DNA of 64,000 bases from Cristatella mucedo (Eukaryota > Bryozoa > Phylactolaemata > Cristatellidae): contig WPIO01000004.1 of NCBI GenBank assembly GCA_009760855.2, positions 3,846,001 to 3,910,000 of the forward strand, read 5' to 3'. Made by a program: the position numbers and the translations under genes. The notes beneath the pieces were generated by a model, which saw only the letters and a program-made list of their open reading frames with translations, made no database searches and was not told the origin of the DNA. The first letter of the stretch is position 1. The number at the start of each line of letters is the position of its first letter. Positions 57,067 through 64,000 of this stretch are shown here, piece after piece.

Positions 57067-59309
57067 TGGCCAGGTCGTAAGTGATGCAATAATTCGTCCA
57101 TACATAGTCACATGCATCGAGCTGCTTTGCACGTGCGCCTCGGCTTATCGCGGTTATTGCACAAACGGTTCTCTGTTCAAAGTCAGAGGCCAAGCTCATA
57201 GCTCATAATCGAGGTTCAGCCGTCAAGGTCATAGTTCATCGTTGCGGGACATTGCCAAGCCTGCGATGGCCCCCCCCCCCGTGTAGCAGTGGCAAGAGCA
57301 TCCCTAAACCCTGGAGCTGCCACACCGTTGCGGGGTCTTGGCCCAGCTGTAAGGTGCGCTCATTCGTAAGGTGCGCTCGTTCGTAAGGTGCGCTCGTTCG
57401 TACCCGACAGCCAAGTTGATGCATTCAAGTCATGCGTGAGAAAGAAAGCCGCCGTGGCTTGTTTAATGCAACGTAAGTAATGAGGCTGGTGAATCGGCCG
57501 GTCTTTTGATTTTTCACTTTTTATCATGTTGCAGGTTATTCATAAAAAGTACAGTCACCCTGCCTTGGAGGTAAGTAGTTTTGACTGGCCAGCCCCGACA
57601 CATCTGCCGGCTTGACTCTAGGCTCTAGCCGCTGGGGGGGGGCTGGGCAGCCTCCATTTTCCGCTCCCTCCCTCCCATCGGAGCCTGCTGCAGCTGCTGG
57701 GCGCCGGCCACCGAGCTCATTCTTACTGCCTTCTTCTGCAGAGAGCTGCTGCCTGCCAAGGCTGGGTGTGTCAGCACAGTGCTAGCCACCTGGCGATCAT
57801 CTCCCCCACCGGAGACGTCATCCACAGGTACGCTTGTTTGCTTCCTCCTGGGCTGCATGGCCGCAACTTGGCCATGCCGCCCACAGCTATAGCTACATCC
57901 GGTGCACCTGTAGGCTCCTAGCTGGCGTTTCAGCAGTTCCTGCTGCTGCATTGCAGATGTTGCACACGCATGCTCACCGCCCCCAGTCTAGGTGTTTGTA
58001 CAGCATAACTGCGCCTGTAGCTCTTAAGCCTAGCGACAAGGTGCTCGCATTTCCCGGGTTCGAGTCGTGTGCAGCAGGGAAATCCTCCGGTGTCCGCCGC
58101 TGACGTCTTTGGGCTGATGGCCGCCCGGGCGCCTGTGGAAGCTTCACGTAAACGAGACTGCAGAATTTGCTGCCGCCCTCCATTATTCCGTTCTTATGCC
58201 TGCTTGAGTGATGCGATATCACTGCCGGGCAGCGCTCTCTAGTCCTAGTCCCATGTCTTGCAGGGCCAACCTGGCGCGACGAACGACCGCCATTGTCCGG
58301 CAGGAGATCCGGGAGCTGGAGATGCTTATGCAAGGTCCGCACCGGGTCAGCACGGCTCCCGGGTGGCGGGGCAGTGGGCGCAAGAGCAGCTGCAGCCCGG
58401 GGAGAGGGGGAAGTGGAGGTGGATCATGAGGGTGAATTTCGGGGGCGGGCGAGGAGCAGGCATCTCTCAAGAGCGCGATACTCTCCCCCCTCCCCCTGCA
58501 GGAGCACGACGATGCAGAGCTCAGCGCGAACGGTGCCGGGCAGCAGCGGCGCACTCGGCGTATCATCACTTTCGCTGTGTGCCACCTTCGGCATCCGGCT
58601 CGCACGCAGGTGTGGTCATGCAAGGCAGCACGTGCACGATGGTTCGCTTTCAAGATGAAATCAATCAGATCCAAGAGATCGCGAAGGCCATGCTGGCCGG
58701 CATGGCCGGCACGGCCGGCACCGATGACAGATTGCCAGCAGCAGAGACCGACTACGTGAGTGATGATGCTTGACGCCTCGCAGCTCCCCACCCGCCTGTC
58801 CCCCTGATGCTCGAGCACGTGACTTAAGTCGCAGCCTCAGTCGCCTCGAGAGGCTGTCGGTGAGGCCAGGTGGAGCAGATTCAGAAAGCGATTCTGGGCC
58901 ACCCTTGGACACTCGCGCGCACAGACGCAGCACGGGACCCGAGTGCACACGCACGCACACGAATGCACAGCTGCTCGCGCGAGCGCATGCGTGCACATGA
59001 TGTGTGAGCGAGCAACGCCACGCTTCGGGTGGCGAGTCAATGCGCGCGCAAGCGCCATTGCTGGGACTCGGACGTTTTCAGACGGGCCTGCGGCAGTTCT
59101 GCCGTGAGTACGAGTCAGCTCTGGCGGCGCTGCGGGCGCGCCGCGAGGAGTGTGCAAAGGAGCTGCAAGACCTGGAGCTGCTGCTGCCACTGAGCGCTCC
59201 GCTCCTCGATGGCAGCGCTCAAGCGGTGCAGGACGTCCCTGAGCGGCTGCGGCGGCAATCGACTGCGGCTACAGCTTCCGCAAAGCAGCATACGAGCAAT
59301 GGTTCCTGA
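56409..59309 (+). CDS. 3' part of an unrecognised gene, six exons, C-terminal 262 residues
   Basis: The exons 56409-56631, 57535-57570, 57742-57827, 58264-58334, 58610-58755 and 59082-59309 have AG/GT ends and consistent phases, and total 790 nt. The peptide starts with a structured-looking segment: LPWMVERDVASTGQLTGIGL, then PVLVGSL and LPSLQHVDDELPYSFVLPV. SHLAIISPTGDVIHR follows, then a helical ARRTTAIVRQEIRELEMLM, VRFQDEINQIQEIAKAML and a coiled-coil-like RQFCREYESALAALRARREE, with a polar tail ending KQHTSNGS. I do not recognise the family. The design (folded region, then two to three helices) could suit a subunit of a complex. 5' exons are not identified. A poly(A) signal lies 39 bp after the stop. 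Confidence 0.72.
56907..57063. repeat. TA, ATACATGC and (AC)n compound repeat
   Basis: TA runs, then variants of ATACATGC, then an AC run at 57020-57063, in the intron after exon A. Confidence 0.93.
57310..57520 (+). mobile_element. tRNA-derived SINE (family S1), sense, ending at an acceptor
   Basis: Box A-like TCTTGGCCCAGCTGTAAGG, a triplicated GTAAGGTGCGCTCGTTC insert, then AATGAGGCTGGTGAATCGG and CCGGTCTTTTGATTTTTC. The T-rich end leads directly to the acceptor at 57534. Confidence 0.72.
57535..57570 (+). CDS. Unrecognised gene, 36-nt microexon B
   Basis: Acceptor ATGTTGCAG, donor GTAAGT; encodes VIHKKYSHPALE in phase 0. A SINE ends just upstream of the acceptor. Confidence 0.68.
57742..57827 (+). 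CDS. Unrecognised gene, exon C
   Basis: Acceptor TTCTGCAG, donor GTACGC; encodes RAAACQGWVCQHSASHLAII, then SPTGDVIH, phase 0 to 2. Confidence 0.72.
58264..58334 (+). CDS. Unrecognised gene, exon D
   Basis: Acceptor TCTTGCAG, donor GTCCGC; encodes (R)ANLARRTTAIVRQEIRELE, then MLMQ, a probable helix; phase 2 to 1. Confidence 0.75.
58610..58755 (+). CDS. Unrecognised gene, exon E
   Basis: Acceptor GCACGCAG, donor GTGAGT; encodes VVMQGSTCTMVRFQDEINQI, then QEIAKAMLAGMAGTAG and a polar end; phase 1 to 0. Confidence 0.72.
59082..59309 (+). CDS. Unrecognised gene, terminal exon F
   Basis: Acceptor GTTTTCAG; 75 codons and TGA. TGLRQFCREYESALAALRAR followed by REECAKELQDLELLLP is coiled-coil-like. 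The tail is polar. Confidence 0.78.
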   Translation, partial: TGLRQFCREYESALAALRARREECAKELQDLELLLPLSAPLLDGSAQAVQDVPERLRRQSTAATASAKQHTSNGS

Positions 59310-59347
59310 CGAAGACGGTTAAAGAAGTATAATTGAAAGTGATAGAA

Positions 59348-59353
59348 AATAAA
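59348..59353 (+). terminator. Poly(A) signal AATAAA
   Basis: Canonical hexamer 39 bp after the stop at 59309, giving a very short 3' UTR. Confidence 0.7.
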
Positions 59354-61754
59354 ATCATGATGTAAGCACGATGCACGACGGACGGCAGGCACAGCAGCCA
59401 CCCTTGTTACAATAGCAAATCAGGTATATTTTGTATACAGTAACATTACTGATTATGCACAGCCCATGGAATTTTGCAAAGGAAGATCATTTTTAAGGTC
59501 AAAGTGTTCGTTGACTTATTCAAGTACCTATTACTGCGTGACACATTAACAGTTACCCTGAGCCATCACACCGAGGCAGAACTGTATATTACAAGGAAAT
59601 GCACATTTAGGCTGTTCTATGGGTTCTGAATATGTGGGAATGGCTCATATACCGACTTCTCATCGTCCCGACATGGTCGAACTTCTGCTAAATACTCATG
59701 GTAAACGGTAAGGATTAGCGACGAACTGAGACTTAGATGAAACGATTGTATCATCTTAAGACACTTTTGTTTAGCTAAATCAGATTGCTAACACTTTTAT
59801 GAAATATTCTGTTAGACTGGCTACTGTCTAACAACTCAACGATAGCTAAAAGGGGATTGATTATTTGACAGGAACTAATACACGGTAGTGGCACAAAAGA
59901 AAAGGAACAGTGTGCCTAGAATGACCTCGGGGAAAGACCGTGATTCTAATTAGATACCAGGTTGAAGTTAAACTGTAATGCAGGCACACAGTGATAAGTA
60001 AAGTGCAACGGAGAGAATCCACTGTCTCTAAAAGAAGGCTCGTACTGCCTGCCACCATTGCTTATGTCAATGATCTTCGCTTCCTCCAGCAACAGTATTA
60101 ATACATAACCGAAAATTGGACAGTTTCACTGCGGCACTCTGCCACCACCTATGATCTACCTACTAGTGAGGAAATGGTTGTCAGCTTCTTTGACCCAAAT
60201 GTCAAAAGCTTAGCTTACAGAAAAGTAAGTGAGGATCACTAGGCCACTGCAGCAAGCTATGAATATGACTGCAAGGCTAATTTGAAAAACCTAGATGTTT
60301 GACCACAATCGTTGCTTGAGAGGAACTCTGTTGGCTACTGAATGGGTACCGAAAGTCGCTTAAGCTGTGAGTGCGCTACACAAAACTCTCTTGCGCAACA
60401 CCCACATAATATTTTGTGGCCTTGTGTAGTTACTGATGGAGATACATTACAAGTCTGTTGCAGAAATTTGAATTTGAAAACCCACTTCCAAGACTAGGCA
60501 AACATTTGTCAATTCACTCATTCATTATTTACTAGGGGCCCAAAATATCTCCTTCATCCTCGAACTTACAGATCGCCTGTCGCTATACCTCCGGATAATT
60601 GGAAACAAAGTGTTGACTTCCTGCTGCTTCCATTAAGTTTCTCTACAGAGAGCAGAAAACTTAGCAGATGGGCAAAATTATATTTTTAGTTCATTGTGTG
60701 CACTATGCCAGGTCTTAGTTGCCTTATCAAAGAGCGATGCAGCGAGCAATCTTTAATCCACTCTAGCAACTCGATAGATTTACCGACTAGGTGTTGAGCA
60801 CACCAATTTGGCGATTGGTAAATTTCGACAGGTGTTCCTTTGACAACACAGTTATATGCATCAGTATGAGACATCTGTCGACTGAGAATGGTCGACTCGA
60901 CATCACCATGCTGATGACCTGCTTTACGGCTCACCGACGCTCACCTACGTTCCACAATCCCGCTGCCGCGCGACAAAACGACGAAGCGACACAGGCAAGG
61001 CATAACTCCCGAACGCTTGTTTATTCACCTTCATCAACCCACTTTGACATGCGCGACGAAACAGTCATCGCACAAGTACAACTCAGCAGGCACAACGCCG
61101 TTATTCCCCCCCCCCCCGACTACGGGCACGGGCAGAGACAAACGCGCACGCAACCGAATGCCGCATTCGCGGTTCTTGTAGCCTGCTGACCACGTCACCA
61201 GGTGGCTCTCCAGCTACAGCGCCCTGCGCTGCCTGCCATTTTGCCGCTTCCACACCCCCCCCCCCGAGGCCCCCACCAATCGGCAGCTTGGGACCGACAA
61301 CAACAGACCGGGCATGCAGTCACGGAAAAGAGGAGGTAAACGCACCGTAACGCGTCGTCCAGGTACAGCAGCTCGCCTGAGAGCCAGCCGACCGATGGAC
61401 GGACGGCGTAGTGATTGCTGGCGTAGTGATTGCTGGCGCAGCCGACACCGGCACACAGCAGCGCAGCAACAATGCCAGACCGAGCGCAGACGGCCTCAGG
61501 CCGAGGGAGGGAGGCGATCGGAGCGGAAAACGAACGGGAAGCGAACTGCAGCAGGCGAGTCAGTGCAGAGCAGCTCGGGAGGGCAGTCAAGTCAGCCAGC
61601 CAGCCAGTCCGCCCATGCCACATCATCGGGCGTCATGCAACGGCTGGTTCGTCATCGAGGCTTTGCTGCAACGAGGCTTTGCTCCGGGGTAGTCGCAGAT
61701 GCACCTCGTGAGGGCGGCGCCGTGCACCGGCGGCCGTGCTTCGTCGCACTCAGG
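59354..61754. other. Intergenic segment
   Basis: AT-rich unique sequence to about 61.0 kb with one fragment of the second LINE family, then a GC-rich, poly-C-bearing stretch. The long plus frame at 61314-62075 is not supported as a gene. Confidence 0.5.
60290..60450 (+). mobile_element. Second LINE family, 3' UTR fragment
   Basis: Closely matches 35.40-35.53 kb: CTCTGTTGGCTACTGAATG, GCGCTACACAAAACTCTC and GATGGAGATACATTACA. Confidence 0.8.
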
Positions 61755-61966
61755 CTAATCGTAACCAGGCGTCATCGGAGGGAACTCGCTTGCGTCGTCC
61801 AGCCGCAGCGTGCCGGCAAGGTGCTCGGCGGCGCCGCTGGACGCTACGCGAGCAGCGGCGGCGGCCGAGGCGCCGCCGGCAGCAGCTGTCTGGTTGGTCG
61901 AAGCGGGCGCGAGCGAGTAGAACGAGCTGTTGTCATGACTCAGCAGGCCGACGGCGTTGTGAGGTC
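61755..61966 (-). CDS. Probable terminal exon of an unrecognised minus-strand gene
   Basis: The minus strand has acceptor CTTTTGCAG, then two bases and 69 codons to TAG. The peptide PHNAVGLLSHDNSSFYSLAP passes through an Ala-rich stretch to LRLDDASEFPPMTPGYD. The Ser/Tyr and acidic ending suggests a regulatory tail. Upstream exons are probably at higher coordinates or outside the window. A possible 81-nt exon at about 62251-62331 (donor GTGAGC) is too uncertain to add. Confidence 0.55.
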
Positions 61967-62596
61967 CTGCAAAAGACGCGAGTGGCACACGTGGAGTGCC
62001 GGACACTGGCTGTTCCAAGTACCAGCACGCATACATGCTGTCGCATGCATGTGCCGCTCGTACGAAGTGCCTTAGTTCCGTCTGACGGCAATCGGTCTTG
62101 GCCTAGGATCGGTTACCGGCCATTTCTGGCCACCTACTAGGGGACTAAGTAACAACAGCCCACATGGCAAAATAAAATTTGAAAGAGAAAAATCAGCAGG
62201 CTGAGGCCAAGTTTACGGAAGATGAGGATGAACGATTGGCTCACCAATGTCGCAGTCGCACCAGCAACAACGCAACGGAAGGGCCGCAGCACGTAGAGCC
62301 GGAGGAGGAAGCAGCATGGCTGCTGCTGTCGAGCGAAGGAGAGACAGGGGAATTGTTTGACTGAAATCGCACACAATTTGATGAGATTTATATTCCGTGC
62401 AGTCTAGTGCAATGCAAACACACTGTTCTAAATTTGCTGATTAATTAATGCATGAACATCCATTTCCAGACGGTCGCACGATGTGAAACGAAGGGAGAAC
62501 CGGATTCGCACTTGAGCTGCAAAGGGCAGTCATAGTGCAGAGAGCTCAAGCTGCTGGAATGCCATGGTCACCCTTTGCAAAAACCCTGTTTTGAGC

Positions 62597-63810
62597 TAAT
62601 AATAATACTAGTAACAATGAATTTGTATAGCACCTTTGGAGAAAGTAATCTCTTTCTGGGCACTTTACAAATGCTGTAAAGGAAGCATGATCAAATGCGT
62701 AGTGCTAGCATGCACAATGTCAACAAGCTTAAGCTGATTAAAGGTATGCATGCAGTGTCAAAATGTAAATATGGTTAGTGGTAACATGCAGTGTCAGCAC
62801 ACATAAGCACGCAAAAGATAAATCACGAGGACCCACCAAATGCTGCGAGAAACAAATGCCTGATTAGCTACTTTTTAAATATTGTCAAGTCAGGGGATGT
62901 CATGTCGTCAATCTGGAATGAGTTCAAAAGCTTAGGGAGCATACAAACTGAGCAAACGGTCTCCAAAGGATTTGAAATTGGTTCGAGGCAGAGCTAAGCG
63001 AGTCCAAAAAGCAGGCGATAAAATGCCTGGCCTGGGGGGGAGGAAGTTAGTTCTGATAGGTAGGGTGGAGCCAAAGAATGAAGGGACCTAAATGTGAGTG
63101 ACAAAACCTTGAAGTCGTTATGCTGCTTGATGATCAGGAGCCAGTGCAGGTCGGCAAGAAAGAATGCAACTGCGACAATCACGACAGACAAGCCGCAAGT
63201 TGCAGATTTTTGCAACAACTAATTGCCTGATTGCAAGGGTCGTAGACCAACAAGCAGCGAGTTACAGAAGTCGAGACGGAATGTAACAAATGTGCGGGCT
63301 AATTAGAATGTAGTATCTGCCCCTCTAAAGGGGCCTGAATGTTTGCAATGTCAAGTAACTGAAAGTCGGTAGACCTGACTCTGCAGCTAATGTTGTTGTC
63401 TAGTGATAGGTCACTTTGGAACAGGACACCTAGATTTCGTGCAGATGCTACAGAAGATATACTGGCTGAGTTGATTTTGAGTGTTAAGGTTTCCTCAGTC
63501 GAACTTGGTTTGCCCATAACTAGTAAGTTGGTTGCACCGTCATTCAATTTGAGAAAATCTGCTACCAACTATGTGAAGATGTCAGCAATACATGCAGCAA
63601 GAGAGTTGAGAGAACTCTACGTGGTAGGGGGCTGGGAGGGATCAAAGCAAAGGTACAACTGAGTTGTCATCTGCATACACGTGAAAGCCTAGATAGATTG
63701 AGCTAGGCGATCACACTGACAAGAGGGAGAGTAAACTGTGAAAAGAAGCAGAACAAGCACAGAAGCACTGAGGCACCCTGTAATTAAGTGGTCCCTTGGA
63801 TAATCTTTGT
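62597..63810 (-). mobile_element. Decayed 5'-truncated LINE copy, antisense
   Basis: AAT-type tail, 3' UTR (CTTTCTGGGCACTTTACAAA), then the RT C-terminal half on the minus strand. Readable parts are ADFLKLNDGATNLLVMGKPS and SSVASARNLGVLFQSDLSLD, with stops and shifts between. Confidence 0.9.
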
Positions 63811-63879
63811 CAGCTTCGTGTTCTTGTATTTCTTGTATAATGGTCTTGTGCAAGTATATGTGATTGAGATGGACTCACT

Positions 63880-64000
63880 AACAAAACTTGGCTAGCAGAT
63901 CTAACAGCCATATTTATTCAAAGGCAGAAAAGCCTCAATGGCTTTCACTACCGTTTGCAGACGTAAATTAAGGATTGTCCACTTGAGCACTTTAGCCTAT
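63880..64000 (-). mobile_element. tRNA-derived SINE (family S1), antisense, cut by window end
   Basis: The plus strand shows GCAGATCTAACAGCCATATT-like 3' end in reverse and GAAAAGCCTCAATGGCTTTC of the S1 body. The promoter half would lie beyond 64000. Confidence 0.75.

Noticed and set aside
58510-58570. Possible exon after the CTGCAG at 58500
   Set aside because: The phase fits, but the peptide is Arg/Ala-rich noise with no good donor; exon D joins exon E directly in phase.
61314-62075. 253-codon plus-strand ORF
   Set aside because: Arg/Ser/Gly-rich translation of GC-rich DNA. Its second half is antisense to a better supported minus-strand exon, and it has no recognisable domain.

Overview
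This is a window from an animal nuclear genome. The evidence is split genes with GT-AG introns, two metazoan-specific gene families (RBFOX and RUFY), abundant non-LTR retrotransposons with 3' tails made of ATT/AAT repeats, tRNA-derived SINEs, a Tc1-type remnant and long microsatellites. There is no bacterial operon, CRISPR array or phage-like block. An invertebrate is likely: one gene combines features that vertebrates split among RUFY1-4, and the RBFOX tail is strongly diverged. The phylum cannot be fixed from the sequence alone.

Layout. (1) 1-4948 is non-coding flank or upstream intron, ending in a decayed antisense LINE. (2) 4949-25096, plus strand, is an RBFOX (Fox-1) splicing-factor gene. 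I rebuilt nine exons whose phases all agree; they give 272 residues with a complete RRM and a C-terminal PY tail, and the N-terminus lies upstream. (3) 26535-41725, minus strand, is a complete RUFY gene. Sixteen exons with consistent phases give 668 residues: a RUFY3-like N-terminus, a RUN domain, coiled coils and a C-terminal FYVE finger. RBFOX and RUFY are tail to tail, 1.4 kb apart. (4) 42.6-49.1 kb is a retrotransposon nest holding a 754-residue intact reverse-transcriptase frame and a 75-bp-arm foldback. (5) 52.2-53.8 kb holds weakly supported candidate exons. (6) 56409-59309, plus strand, is the 3' part of an unrecognised gene: six phase-consistent exons and a poly(A) signal. (7) 61755-61966, minus strand, is the probable last exon of another unrecognised gene. 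(8) 62.6-63.8 kb is a decayed LINE, and a SINE runs off the end.

The genes do not form a pathway. RBFOX acts in nuclear pre-mRNA splicing and RUFY in endosome/lysosome traffic. The most interesting signal is in RBFOX: the 93-nt exon that carries RNP1 of the RRM has a TGCATG (the RBFOX binding site) built into both its 3' and 5' splice sites, with four more nearby. This matches the autoregulatory exon known in vertebrate RBFOX genes and suggests an ancient self-repression loop. A second recurrent pattern is sense-oriented SINEs ending immediately upstream of splice acceptors in two different genes.

All exon calls are manual, made from protein similarity recalled from memory and from splice consensus. 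No database search or transcript data were available.
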